NCBI GenBank assembly: GCA_038045965.1
Contig: JBBSXD010000021.1
Coordinates: 1-36,026 of the forward strand
Origin: ARS1285 sp038045965
GTDB lineage: Archaea > Nanobdellota > Nanobdellia > Pacearchaeales > GW2011-AR1
Direction: 5' to 3'
Length of the DNA: 36,026 nucleotides
The position numbers and the translations under genes are program-made. The number at the start of each line of letters is the position of its first letter. Position 1 is the stretch's first letter. The notes under the pieces were generated by a model. It made no database searches. It was given only the letters and a program-made list of their open reading frames with translations, and had not been told where the DNA came from. This document shows, in pieces, positions 16,329 to 23,581 of this stretch.

Positions 16329-16706
16329 TTAAAATAATTTCCCAGGGCCTGTAGAATTTATAGATAATAATCCTGCTAGACCTACTAAATGCCAGAGAAG
16401 AGCCATTATAGTATCAACTTTTGAAGCATCAAAAGATGGTATCGCGACTAAAAGTAGTGCTACTAATAATACTACAAATAGAGGCCATATTGCAATTTCT
16501 GTTTTAAATCCTATAATTAAAAGTGCTCCACATATTATCTCTACTAATATAAGTATCCATGCAAATAATGGAGCTACTGGAAATCCTAATCCAGAAAGCA
16601 TTCCTGTAATCATTCCAGGATCCATTAATTTTGCTAATCCTGGAACTAAAAATAATATTCCTAAAGCTATTCTAAGCAATGCAGGACCTTGTAATTTGTT
16701 CAACAT
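16329..16706 (-). CDS. DoxX-family membrane protein
   Basis: 125 residues with four hydrophobic helices: LLRIALGILFLVPGLAKLM, then around residues 40-60, 70-90 and 100-118. The GILFLVPGLAKLMDP start, GFPVAPLFAWILILVEIICGALLIIG core and ending are typical of DoxX. Bacterial DoxX homologues take part in membrane-associated responses to oxidative and thiol stress. It follows the peroxiredoxin gene by 23 bases and has a strong Shine-Dalgarno AGGAGG (16716-16721, minus strand) nine bases before its ATG, as expected for an internal operon gene in an otherwise leaderless genome. The link to redox defence comes from context. Confidence 0.88.
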   Translation of the reverse strand: MLNKLQGPALLRIALGILFLVPGLAKLMDPGMITGMLSGLGFPVAPLFAWILILVEIICGALLIIGFKTEIAIWPLFVVLLVALLLVAIPSFDASKVDTIMALLWHLVGLAGLLSINSTGPGKLF

Positions 16707-16715
16707 TTTTATAAT

Positions 16716-16721
16716 CCTCCT
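16716..16721 (-). promoter_or_regulatory. Strong Shine-Dalgarno of the DoxX gene
   Basis: On the minus strand GAAAGGAGGATTATAAAAATG gives a full AGGAGG nine bases before the ATG at 16706. It contrasts with the leaderless-looking starts nearby and supports a peroxiredoxin-DoxX bicistronic transcript. Confidence 0.7.
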
Positions 16722-16729
16722 TTCAATTT

Positions 16730-17293
16730 TTAAATCTTACCTACTAAATTTATGTCTGGAGTTATAGTTTCTTTATTTGGCTCCCAGTTCATGGGACAAA
16801 CTTTTCCTTTATTTTCTTTTACGAAGATGGCCGCTTGTAATTTTCTTAAAAGTTCTTTGGAATTTCTACCTATACTATTATCATGGAATTCGTAGGCTTT
16901 GATTATCCCTTCGGGATTTATTAAAAATGTAGCCCTTAAAGATAATCCTTCTTCTTGAATTAAAGTTTGATAATCGCTACATACTTTTCCTGTTGGATCT
17001 GCCAACATTGGAAATTTAATTTTCTTAATGGTTTCTGAATTATCATGCCAAGCTTTGTGAACAAATGCTGTGTCTCTAGAGATACTTATTATTTCTGTCT
17101 TTAATTCTTTAAATTTTTCATAATTATCTGCAAGATCACCTAATTCTGTTGGACAAACAAAAGTAAAATCTGCAGGATAAAAAAATAAGATTACCCATTT
17201 TCCCAAATAATCAGATAATTTTATTTTTTTTATTTTATTTTCTATAAATGCGTTTTCTTCAAAATCTGGTGCTTTTTTATTTATCTCTACCAT
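16730..17293 (-). CDS. ahpC: AhpC-type 2-Cys peroxiredoxin
   Basis: 187 residues, the same length as the AhpC group. It reduces hydrogen peroxide and organic peroxides in the cytoplasm. The peroxidatic cysteine is C47 in ADFTFVCPTE, the resolving cysteine C166 in GKVCPMNWEP, and the conserved arginine lies in SLRATFLINP. An extra cysteine, C105, is in GKVCSDYQ. The usual reductant AhpF is not in the window; the neighbouring glutaredoxin (17385) and thioredoxin (32785) are candidates. The upstream region holds a CATATATGACAG / ATATCATATATA pair that resembles the sequence at the ArsR start, so control by that regulator is plausible. DoxX is downstream. Confidence 0.93.
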   Translation of the reverse strand: MVEINKKAPDFEENAFIENKIKKIKLSDYLGKWVILFFYPADFTFVCPTELGDLADNYEKFKELKTEIISISRDTAFVHKAWHDNSETIKKIKFPMLADPTGKVCSDYQTLIQEEGLSLRATFLINPEGIIKAYEFHDNSIGRNSKELLRKLQAAIFVKENKGKVCPMNWEPNKETITPDINLVGKI

Positions 17294-17316
17294 TTTATTA
17301 TAAAATGTATAAAAAT

Positions 17317-17342
17317 CATATATGACAGAAATATCATATATA
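17317..17342. promoter_or_regulatory. Candidate operator/promoter of the peroxiredoxin gene
   Basis: CATATATGACAG (17317-17328) and ATATCATATATA (17331-17342) form an AT-rich palindromic region over the expected TATA position of the minus-strand gene starting at 17293. A related sequence, CTGTCATATGATAT (17941-17954), covers the start codon of the ArsR gene. The two sites differ in spacing by two bases, so a common regulator is only a suggestion. Confidence 0.35.
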
Positions 17343-17384
17343 TTTAAATATTTTGTATTATTTTTGTAACTAGTTGATAATAAA

Positions 17385-17621
17385 TTAAAGGTTTAATACC
17401 TCTTCTATTTTTTCTTGGTCAAATCCTATTATGGGAGCATTATTATCAATTAATATAACTGGAACTCCTTTTTGTCCAGAAATACTAATCATTTCATCTG
17501 CAAGTTTTCTATCTTTAGTTACATTTATTTCCTCGAATTTTATACTATTCTCTTTAAAAAATTCTTTAGCTTGTTGACAATAAGTACACGTCGGTGTTGT
17601 ATAAATTTTTACTTTCTTCAT
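17385..17621 (-). CDS. Glutaredoxin-like (NrdH/Grx) protein
   Basis: 78 residues, a single thioredoxin-fold domain. The active site is TPTCTYCQQAKEF with C12 and C15, and the cis-proline motif is KGVPVILIDN followed by IIGFDQEKIEEVL, the standard glutaredoxin ending. It reduces disulphides and may serve the downstream peroxiredoxin or ribonucleotide reductase. The ATG overlaps the stop of the ArsR gene by four bases, so both are coupled. The stop is followed by the promoter region of the peroxiredoxin gene, which is transcribed in the same direction. Confidence 0.92.
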   Translation of the reverse strand: MKKVKIYTTPTCTYCQQAKEFFKENSIKFEEINVTKDRKLADEMISISGQKGVPVILIDNNAPIIGFDQEKIEEVLNL

Positions 17622-17947
17622 TTTAATTTTTTATTTTTTGAACATTCTTCTAACATTTTGTTATATCTTTCTACGTATTTATTTATATTCCTTATTATCT
17701 CTATTATATAAGATTTTTTATTTATGGAGTATATTCTTTCTTTTCCTTTGCATTCGCAATTTATGAATTTATAACATTCTAATATTTTTAAATTATGTGA
17801 AACTCTACTTTGTTCAAATTTTAATGTTTTAGATATATTGTTTACTGATTTTGAACCTTTTATTAAAAATTTTATTATCTCAAATCTAGTATCGTTAGAA
17901 ATAGTTTTGAAAAAGTTTTTGTATAATTTGAATGATGAATCTGTCAT
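17618..17947 (-). CDS. ArsR-family winged-helix regulator with Cys cluster
   Basis: 109 residues. The helix-turn-helix core runs from residues about 15-75: SNDTRFEIIKFLIKG, SVNNISKTLKFEQSRVSHNLKIL (recognition helix) and the wing GKERIYSI. Cysteines C58, C64 and C66 (LECYKFINCECKGKE) lie between the recognition helix and the wing, with C102 near the C-terminus. ArsR repressors often use such cysteines to sense metals or oxidants, so a redox or metal switch is likely but unproven. The gene starts an operon with glutaredoxin and stands upstream of peroxiredoxin and DoxX. A TATA box (TTTAAATA) lies about 25 bases before its ATG, and a palindromic TCATATGA covers the ATG itself, suggesting autoregulation. 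Confidence 0.9.
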   Translation of the reverse strand: MTDSSFKLYKNFFKTISNDTRFEIIKFLIKGSKSVNNISKTLKFEQSRVSHNLKILECYKFINCECKGKERIYSINKKSYIIEIIRNINKYVERYNKMLEECSKNKKLK

Positions 17948-17954
17948 ATGATAT
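17941..17954 (-). promoter_or_regulatory. Palindrome over the ArsR start codon
   Basis: CTGTCATATGATAT contains TCATATGA, which includes the minus-strand ATG at 17947. Because transcription is probably leaderless, a repressor bound here would block initiation. It resembles the peroxiredoxin promoter motif at 17317. Confidence 0.35.
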
Positions 17955-18023
17955 TAAGTAAATAGGAATATTTAAATGTTTTTGTTATCTTGATAAATTT
18001 AATAAATTAATATTAAGGTAACT

Positions 18024-18317
18024 ATGATAAATGATCCTTCACTAGGTTTTTTTAGAGATTATTTAGAGTACAGAAGAGGCCCTCATAGAAGATTATTGAA
18101 TTTAAATGATTCTTTTAGTAGAGAAGAAATTATGGATATTTGTATATATCTAGAAGGAAAATTTAAAAGAAATTGTTATGAGCTTGTTGGAAAAAGTGAA
18201 ATGAAGTTTTATGTTTATATAGATAATGATTATATTGTTCATATGCCTTACAATTTAAGAAAAAAATCTTATGAAAAAACAAATGATATTAAAGATTTGA
18301 CTAAAATAGATAGTTAA
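18024..18317 (+). CDS. Unknown small protein, 97 residues
   Basis: No family is recognised. The chain is charged and soluble, beginning MINDPSLGFFRDYLEYRRGPHRRLL, with a central helix-strand stretch (REEIMDICIYLEGKFKRN, then MKFYVYIDNDYIVHMP) and a lysine-rich end. An AT-rich TATA-like stretch (about 17991-18005) is placed correctly for the ATG at 18024. It is divergent from the ArsR gene, with 76 bases between starts, so it could share control with the redox cluster. Confidence 0.6.
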   Translation: MINDPSLGFFRDYLEYRRGPHRRLLNLNDSFSREEIMDICIYLEGKFKRNCYELVGKSEMKFYVYIDNDYIVHMPYNLRKKSYEKTNDIKDLTKIDS

Positions 18318-18347
18318 CACTAAATTATCAATTTTTGTGTATATTTA

Positions 18348-18443
18348 TTATATTTCAGTATCTATTCCCAGATCTTCTAAGCTATCTACATCTATGTCAT
18401 TAGTAGATTCTTCATCTAGCCAGTAACCAATTTTATTTTTCAT
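18348..18443 (-). CDS. 31-residue acidic protein downstream of the zinc-ribbon gene
   Basis: An intact frame of 31 codons on the minus strand: ATG at 18443-18441, TAA at 18350-18348. The peptide begins MKNKIGYWLDEEST and ends VDSLEDLGIDTEI; it is strongly acidic. The ATG is only one base beyond the stop of the zinc-ribbon gene (18445), the spacing seen between other coupled genes here. Length alone would not prove coding. The operon-like spacing and biased composition (eleven Asp/Glu, regular IDxD and LEDLGID pattern) support it. Function is unknown; it could be a partner of the zinc protein. Confidence 0.5.
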   Translation of the reverse strand: MKNKIGYWLDEESTNDIDVDSLEDLGIDTEI

Positions 18444-18444
18444 T

Positions 18445-18852
18445 TTATTCTGATATTCCAACTTCTTCTGCAAATTCGGTATAACCTTTATGATCAAGAT
18501 CGAAATTAAAAAATTCAAAAAATTCTCTTAATACTAATTTACCTGCTTTTATTTCTACTAATTTTTTAAAGACAAATTCTGTAAAACAATAAGGACAAAC
18601 AGAAGCTCTATCTTTATTACATTTAATGCAGATTACTCCATAATTTGTTATACTATTATTAACATTTATTAAATAATCATTTAAAGAGGATGAAATATCC
18701 TCCTTTAAATGGGGATAAAGTGTCAGCCAAGCTTGAATTTCCTCAGCTAAACAGAAGGGACAAAGAGGATTGGTTATAGTCTCATTACAAATATTACAAT
18801 TATAATTTCTTTGACGAGATTCGTGTATATTATATTTTAATCTTAAAGTCAT
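18445..18852 (-). CDS. Double zinc-ribbon protein of unknown function
   Basis: 135 residues with two CxxC...CxxC sets: C19/C22 with C31/C34 (CNICNETITNPLCPFC) and C75/C78 with C86/C89 (CIKCNKDRASVCPYC). Each set would hold one zinc ion. Between them is a helical segment (EIQAWLTLYPHLKEDI), and after them an amphipathic helix and an acidic end. No enzyme domain is visible, so nucleic acid or protein binding is the general expectation for such ribbons. The 31-residue acidic gene follows one base after its stop. The upstream region (to 19138) holds no recognisable gene. Confidence 0.78.
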   Translation of the reverse strand: MTLRLKYNIHESRQRNYNCNICNETITNPLCPFCLAEEIQAWLTLYPHLKEDISSSLNDYLINVNNSITNYGVICIKCNKDRASVCPYCFTEFVFKKLVEIKAGKLVLREFFEFFNFDLDHKGYTEFAEEVGISE

Positions 18853-19138
18853 TTTATTTATCGATTCAATATCCTAAAAGGAATTAAATCAGTTTTTAAT
18901 ATTTGAAGAATATTTAATAAGCACAGTATTTGCTAAACTATAAAAACTAAGAAATTCTATTACAGCTTCAAACCTGTTTACTTTCATAATTAATTCAAGT
19001 ATTAATAGTATATAAATTTTGTTCTTTTTTATGTGTTATTTTTATGTGGTAACAATTCTATTTGGAAGATTAAGAATAAGGAAATCCAAAAATCCAGGAA
19101 AGATTTAAATAGTATATTTTTTTATTTATATAGAGAAG
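18853..19138. other. Intergenic region between divergent genes
   Basis: 286 AT-rich bases without a convincing gene. A 64-codon open frame from 19033 overlaps the real DUF1761 gene in another phase and has no protein-like features. TTTAAATAG near 19105-19113 is the likely TATA box for the ATG at 19139. No stable hairpin or tRNA is visible. Confidence 0.5.
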
Positions 19139-19540
19139 ATGGTAAATTATTTATCTATATTATCTGCTTCAGTATTTTCTTTTATAGTCGGGATGGTGTG
19201 GTATTCTCCTGCTCTTTTTGGAAATAAATGGGCTAAATTGGCTAGTATTGATTTTAAAAAACCTAAAAATAAAATTAGTGTTGGGGTAAGTATGCTTTTA
19301 GGTTTTTTATCTACTTTAATTTTAGCGAGTGTTTTTCAATATATTATTAACTTATTGAAAATTAGTGGGCCTGCTGCTGGAGCAACTTTAGGGTTCTGGT
19401 TTTGGTTAGGATTTTTAGCTACTAGTTTATTAGGAGTAATTTTATGGGAAGGAAAACCCTGGGCGTTATATATTTTAAACGCCACTTATTGGTTGATTAA
19501 TTTGGTAGTAATAGGTGCCGTATTAGGTTATTGGGCTTAA
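19139..19540 (+). CDS. DUF1761-family four-helix membrane protein
   Basis: 133 residues with four transmembrane helices at about 4-24, 49-73, 80-103 and 108-131. The first helix with GMVWYSPALFGNKWAKL is the DUF1761 hallmark, and LGFWFWLGFLATSLLGVILWEGKPWALYILN and the ending fit the same family. The function of the family is not established. The start is supported by the upstream TATA element. It stands alone between divergent and unrelated genes. Confidence 0.85.
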   Translation: MVNYLSILSASVFSFIVGMVWYSPALFGNKWAKLASIDFKKPKNKISVGVSMLLGFLSTLILASVFQYIINLLKISGPAAGATLGFWFWLGFLATSLLGVILWEGKPWALYILNATYWLINLVVIGAVLGYWA

Positions 19541-19635
19541 TTTTTTTTAGAAGAATATAAAATTAGAATATTTAGAGGTCTATTAATTTTATAAATTATA
19601 CTTAATTTTATATACTTCTTAATTCTTAATATTTA

Positions 19636-19956
19636 ATGGTAGACCTCAATGATGAAGTGAGGGATTTAAATTTTATTTCTGAAGGAGAATTATTTGAAAT
19701 TATGCATGTGGGTAAACATTATACTCTACCTTATATGTGTATATTAAGGCATCAAGATAAAAGGGTATTTGAACTTGTTAAGTCTCCTATTGATGAAGAT
19801 ATAACTTCTAGGAGATTAATCTTGAATCAATCAAGGAAAGATCCTAAATCTAATTTTAGTAGATTTAAAATTATTCCATCTGCAGAGAGAAATTATGAAG
19901 ATTGGCATTATAATAGTTTTAATAGATATATTGTGATAGAATCACATTTTCTCTAA
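19636..19956 (+). CDS. Unknown soluble protein, 106 residues
   Basis: No family is recognised. There is no signal or membrane segment. Visible segments are an acidic N-terminus (MVDLNDEVRDLNFISEGELFEI), a GKHYTLPYMCILRHQDKR strand region and a C-terminus rich in aromatic and basic residues. A TATA-like TTTTATATAC lies about 27 bases before the ATG. The gene converges on htpX and overlaps its end by 15 bases. Confidence 0.6.
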   Translation: MVDLNDEVRDLNFISEGELFEIMHVGKHYTLPYMCILRHQDKRVFELVKSPIDEDITSRRLILNQSRKDPKSNFSRFKIIPSAERNYEDWHYNSFNRYIVIESHFL

Positions 19957-20847
19957 AATTTCAATTCTTTTTTCTATAGAAGGATGAGTTGCAAATAATT
20001 CTGAAATTTTTCTTTTGAAAGGATCAGATATAAATAAGGGGGCTAGTGCTTTGTTATAATGGTGTTTTTCTTCGCTATTTTTTAGAGGATGTTCTTTTTG
20101 TATTTTCTTTAAAGCATTTTTTAAACCTGTTGGAGATCTTATAAATTTAACAGCAGAAGCGTCTGCAGTGTATTCTCTTTTTCTGCTTATGGATAATTGA
20201 ACTAATGAAGTGATTATGGGAGCAATTATAGCTAGAATTATTCCTATTATTATAATTATACTTTGATTTTTCTTATTGTCATTATCTAAAGATTTCCAGA
20301 AAATACTTCTTAGAAATATTTCAGAAATTATAGTTATCATACCAACAAGAACTGCTGTAAGTGTCATGAATCTTATATCATAATTTGCTACATGAGAAAG
20401 TTCATGTGCTAATACTCCTTCTAATTCATGTTTATCAAGTTTTTCCAAACATCCTGTTGTGACACAAATTACGGCATTTTCAGGATCTCTTCCAGAAGCA
20501 AATGCATTAATATGATTTTCATGCATTACATATAATTTAGGTTTTGGAATACCACTTGCAATACATAAAGATTCTATAACTTGATTATACATAGGATATT
20601 CTGAATAAGAAGCTGGTTTTGCATTCACAGATGCTAAAGCTATTTTATGAGAATTATAATATCCAAACCATATATAAAAAACTGAAAATATGATTGAAAT
20701 AATCATTATAATAAAAAAATAATCTGGACCAACTACTTTTCCTATAAAAAATCCTAAAAGTATTAGAACTATTAATATTGATGCAAGAAGCAGGAAAGAT
20801 TTAATTTTATTTCTCGATATTTGTTCGTGAAAAGATATTCTGTCCAT
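19942..20847 (-). CDS. htpX: HtpX-like M48 membrane zinc metalloprotease
   Basis: 301 residues. Two transmembrane helices near the N-terminus (about 17-39 and 43-62) precede the catalytic domain, with the zinc motif HELSH (H148, E149, H152). A second hydrophobic pair (about 158-178 and 195-217) follows, then the third zinc ligand region SRKREYTADASAVKF. NAFASGRDPENAVICVT is the typical HtpX stretch before the active site. The enzyme degrades damaged membrane proteins, with its active site on the cytoplasmic side. Its common partner LemA lies 382 bases upstream on the same strand, separated by an opposing gene. It overlaps the convergent gene 19636 by 15 bases. Confidence 0.94.
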   Translation of the reverse strand: MDRISFHEQISRNKIKSFLLLASILIVLILLGFFIGKVVGPDYFFIIMIISIIFSVFYIWFGYYNSHKIALASVNAKPASYSEYPMYNQVIESLCIASGIPKPKLYVMHENHINAFASGRDPENAVICVTTGCLEKLDKHELEGVLAHELSHVANYDIRFMTLTAVLVGMITIISEIFLRSIFWKSLDNDNKKNQSIIIIIGIILAIIAPIITSLVQLSISRKREYTADASAVKFIRSPTGLKNALKKIQKEHPLKNSEEKHHYNKALAPLFISDPFKRKISELFATHPSIEKRIEILEKM

Positions 20848-20944
20848 GGTTAAGATAGATTTTATTAGTTAAAAAAGATTTTGTTTTTATATTTCCAATA
20901 ATTTTATTAATAACATCTCATTTAATCTAATATGGAAATAAAAA

Positions 20945-21226
20945 TTGATTGATTTAAGAAAAAGAATTTTAAAAGGTAATTTTGAATTGAGGAATATACA
21001 AATTAATGACGATAAAAGACTTCTTACTTATAGGATTAATTCTAGTGAGAATAATTTTTTAGTTTTTATAAATAAAGAGGATAGAGATAAACCCGTATTA
21101 TGTGAGCATTTATTTAGAGGCCATAATGCAGATCCTTTTGATTTTCTAACTGGGAATATTGTCGAGATTAATGATGGAAGAATTATAGTTCAAAAAGAGT
21201 CTTGTATTATATTCCCTGAAGTTTAA
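20945..21226 (+). CDS. Unknown small protein, 93 residues, TTG start
   Basis: The frame runs from the TTG at 20945 (MIDLRKRILKGNF) to 21226. There is no in-frame ATG near the start; an ATG at 20932 is in another phase and stops after six codons. The protein is beta-rich (KRLLTYRINSSENNFLVFIN, GNIVEINDGRIIVQKESCIIF) with a HLFRGHNADPFDFLTG middle segment. No family is recognised. It occupies the space between htpX and lemA on the opposite strand and ends two bases before the end of lemA. The non-ATG start lowers confidence. Confidence 0.5.
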   Translation: MIDLRKRILKGNFELRNIQINDDKRLLTYRINSSENNFLVFINKEDRDKPVLCEHLFRGHNADPFDFLTGNIVEINDGRIIVQKESCIIFPEV

Positions 21227-21228
21227 GC

Positions 21229-21786
21229 TTACAAATCTATTTCAGGCATTTTTCTTTCTGATTCTGGAATTTTCAAAAAATCTTTTTTTGTTCTGCCATA
21301 CAGCTTAAAGAAGAAAACTCCTGGAAATTTCTCGCTTAAATTTTCATAATCTAAAACAGAATCATTATAGAATTGTCTTGCATAAGCGACTTTATCTTCT
21401 ATTGCTGAAAGCTCTTGCTGTAAATGCAAAAAATTTTGATTAGATTTTATTTCTGGATTGCTTTCTGCTATTGCAATAAGCTTTCCTAAAAAGTTTTGAA
21501 GAGAATCTCCAGCCTTTATTTTATGATTTAAATCTTTACTATTCATTAATTCAGATCTAGCTCTTGTTATTTTGTCAAAAATTCCTTTCTCATGTTTAGC
21601 AAATCCTTTTACAACTTTTACTAAATTAGGAACTAAATCTGCACGTTTTTTTAATTGAACGTCTATTTGAGCTTCAGAATTTTGAATTCTATTTTCAAGA
21701 ATTATAAATCTATTATAATAGTATATGAAAATCAAAGCTATTAAAACTATTAAAGAAATTATAATCAAATATAAATATAATACCAT
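21229..21786 (-). CDS. lemA: LemA family protein
   Basis: 185 residues. One N-terminal transmembrane helix (YLYLIIISLIVLIALIFIYYY) is followed by the alpha-helical LemA domain: RIQNSEAQIDVQLKKRADLVPNL, HEKGIFDKITRARS, LIAIAESNPEIKSNQNFLHLQQELSAIEDKVAYARQFYNDSV and FPGVFFFK. All the family's conserved stretches are present. LemA proteins are membrane-bound helical bundles of uncertain function, often encoded next to HtpX. Here the pair is interrupted by an opposing small gene. It is divergent from the thioredoxin-fold gene at 21827, with 40 bases between starts. Confidence 0.95.
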   Translation of the reverse strand: MVLYLYLIIISLIVLIALIFIYYYNRFIILENRIQNSEAQIDVQLKKRADLVPNLVKVVKGFAKHEKGIFDKITRARSELMNSKDLNHKIKAGDSLQNFLGKLIAIAESNPEIKSNQNFLHLQQELSAIEDKVAYARQFYNDSVLDYENLSEKFPGVFFFKLYGRTKKDFLKIPESERKMPEIDL

Positions 21787-21826
21787 AAGGTTAAATATTT
21801 ATATAGTTTAAAAATCTTTTTAATTT

Positions 21827-22183
21827 ATGATAAAAAAAGTTTTAAGGAGTTTTATTTTATTAATATTAATAGTTTTATCTTTTTATTTTATTTTAAAATC
21901 GATTAGCGATTATACGGGATTTAGTATTTCTGAAGAAAATAAATTTGAAAATTGTTTGAGAGAGAAAGATATTGAATTATATGTAAAAGATTTTAACCAG
22001 CTTAAAGAAATTAAAACTTTTGATTATCTAGATTATTTTAAAGTTTATAGATGTAAAAATAGATTAAATTGCATAAATAAAAATATCTCTGAATATCCAA
22101 CCTGGATTATAGAAGGTAGAAATTTTTTAGGAGATATTGATATTTTTAGACTATCTGATATCACTAATTGCGAGATGATTTAA
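21827..22183 (+). CDS. Membrane-anchored thioredoxin-fold protein lacking CxxC
   Basis: 118 residues. An N-terminal hydrophobic helix (SFILLILIVLSFYFILKSI) and a TGFSISEE linker lead to a small thioredoxin-like domain: FENCLREKDIELYVKDFNQL, DYFKVYRCKNRLNCINKNI, EYPTWIIEGRNFLG and a final DITNCEM. This follows the VKOR-associated Trx domains (FAxCLxEKGxxxYG-WCPHC, YVEC...C, GYPTW, LsGC) strikingly well. The catalytic WCxxC is replaced by FNQL-type residues, while the cis-proline YPTW and the other cysteines remain. It is therefore probably inactive as an oxidoreductase, or uses the remaining cysteines. A TATA element (TATTTATATAG, about 21796-21806) supports the start. Classification is by motif order. 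Confidence 0.65.
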   Translation: MIKKVLRSFILLILIVLSFYFILKSISDYTGFSISEENKFENCLREKDIELYVKDFNQLKEIKTFDYLDYFKVYRCKNRLNCINKNISEYPTWIIEGRNFLGDIDIFRLSDITNCEMI

Positions 22184-22191
22184 TCATCAAA

Positions 22192-23205
22192 TTATTCAAA
22201 GATTTTCTTGTCCCATAAATCACTCATACTGGCTCCAACGCTAGTTCTATAAATAGCTTCTGATAAAAGAGGTCCAAAAGGGATTGTAATTAAATTTTTT
22301 GCTGATTTTGGAATTTTCTGATTTCTATAAGGCTGTTTAATTGTATCCCCTATAAATAATGTATCTAATTTTTTTAATACTAAATTGTACCCATTTGTAA
22401 AAAATGCATGAGTAGTATAACCATATATTTTTCTTGCTCCTAATTCTCTTAATGCATCAGCTCCTTCACAAAAAGTTCCATAACTATCTCCTAAATCATC
22501 AATCATTAATACATTTTTATTTTTAACTACTTCTTCAGGAAATCTCATTTTTTCAATTTTATTTTCTTTTTTTCCATTCGCTCTCGTTTTATGTCCTATT
22601 GCTAAATTTGGATTATTTAAAATTCTAGCGAAAGATTCAGCTCTTTTTCCTCCTCCGGCGTCGGGACTTACGATTACTAAATCGTCTTCTAATAAAGAAG
22701 GATAATGTCTTTCTAAATAACCTGCAACTGTTCCTAGAGAAGGCAAGCTATCAAATGGAATATCATAAAATCCTTGAATCTGAGGTGCATGAACATCTAA
22801 AGTTATTACATGATCTGCATGATCTGATATAATATCTGCAACTATTCTTGCACTAATTGGCACTCTTGACTCATCTTTTCTATCTTGTCTAGAATAAAAC
22901 ATATGTGGAAGAACATTTATTATTTTCTCTGCTCCAGATATATGAAGAGCTTGATTTATTAGAGCTATTCTTGTAAACCAATCACTAGGATTCTCGTTAG
23001 AATCTGCAATATAAAAACACCATCCTTCTCTAACATTATTCTCTATTTTAGGTTTATCTTCTCCTACTCTAAAAGTTTTAATATTTATAGGATTTATCTC
23101 AAAAGAAGGTTTTCTATTTTTTAATCTTTCATTAATAAGATTTGCTAAATCCCAAGATTTTCCTTTAGGATTAGCTAAAATAAAACATTTATCTGGAAGA
23201 GTCAT
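22192..23205 (-). CDS. prs: Ribose-phosphate pyrophosphokinase (PRPP synthetase)
   Basis: 337 residues. It makes PRPP from ribose 5-phosphate and ATP for nucleotide and amino acid synthesis. Family landmarks are YSRQDRKDESRVPISARIVADI, the VITLDVHAPQIQGFYDIP metal/ATP segment, VIVSPDAGGGKRAESFARIL and the PRPP loop VLMIDDLGDSYGT. The loop differs from the common DDIIDTGGT consensus (Gly-Asp-Ser-Tyr instead of Ile-Asp-Thr-Gly), and the C-terminus is longer than usual, so it belongs to a divergent group. An AGGTGA motif lies three bases before the ATG. It ends a few bases after the convergent gene 21827. Confidence 0.9.
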   Translation of the reverse strand: MTLPDKCFILANPKGKSWDLANLINERLKNRKPSFEINPINIKTFRVGEDKPKIENNVREGWCFYIADSNENPSDWFTRIALINQALHISGAEKIINVLPHMFYSRQDRKDESRVPISARIVADIISDHADHVITLDVHAPQIQGFYDIPFDSLPSLGTVAGYLERHYPSLLEDDLVIVSPDAGGGKRAESFARILNNPNLAIGHKTRANGKKENKIEKMRFPEEVVKNKNVLMIDDLGDSYGTFCEGADALRELGARKIYGYTTHAFFTNGYNLVLKKLDTLFIGDTIKQPYRNQKIPKSAKNLITIPFGPLLSEAIYRTSVGASMSDLWDKKIFE

Positions 23206-23271
23206 AAGTCACCTTTTATTTAATCAATTAAAATTAGTTTAAAACTATTTTGGCAAATGAAAATATATTAA

Positions 23272-23547
23272 TTAATCATAACCATCATCTATTTTTAGAT
23301 GCCCGCTTTTTATTTGGGACTGACAAGCTAATCTTTCTTTTGGATTGTTTGGAAGAAGATCTTCTTCTTTTTGATTTTTTTGTGATAAACTTTTTAATCC
23401 ATCTATTATTCTTATTCTGCAAGTTCCACATATACCATCTTTGCATCCGAAAGGAATGTTAAATTTTTCTTCACAAACATATCTTAATTCGCTTCCATTT
23501 TTAACTTCTTCTGTTTTATTTGAGGGAGTAAAAGTAACTTTTGCCAT
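23272..23547 (-). CDS. Plant-type [2Fe-2S] ferredoxin
   Basis: 91 residues. The cluster ligands are C35, C40 and C43 in FGCKDGICGTCRI plus C75 in ERLACQSQI, the C-x4-C-x2-C...C pattern of plant and adrenodoxin-type ferredoxins. It is a small cytoplasmic electron carrier. No partner reductase is next to it; the membrane-protein gene at 23582 lies just upstream on the same strand. The class I ribonucleotide reductase in this window needs electrons for cofactor maintenance, which is one possible use, but that is speculation. Confidence 0.93.
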   Translation of the reverse strand: MAKVTFTPSNKTEEVKNGSELRYVCEEKFNIPFGCKDGICGTCRIRIIDGLKSLSQKNQKEEDLLPNNPKERLACQSQIKSGHLKIDDGYD

Positions 23548-23581
23548 AGGAGATATAAATATATTACCTATTTAAGATTTA

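Noticed and set aside
17472..17711. Plus-strand frame across glutaredoxin and ArsR genes
   Set aside because: Phe/Tyr/Ile-rich antisense translation of AT-rich coding DNA; both minus-strand genes are unmistakable.
19033..19227. 64-codon frame upstream of and overlapping DUF1761
   Set aside because: Overlaps the DUF1761 gene in another phase and has no recognisable features; the TATA box fits the ATG at 19139.
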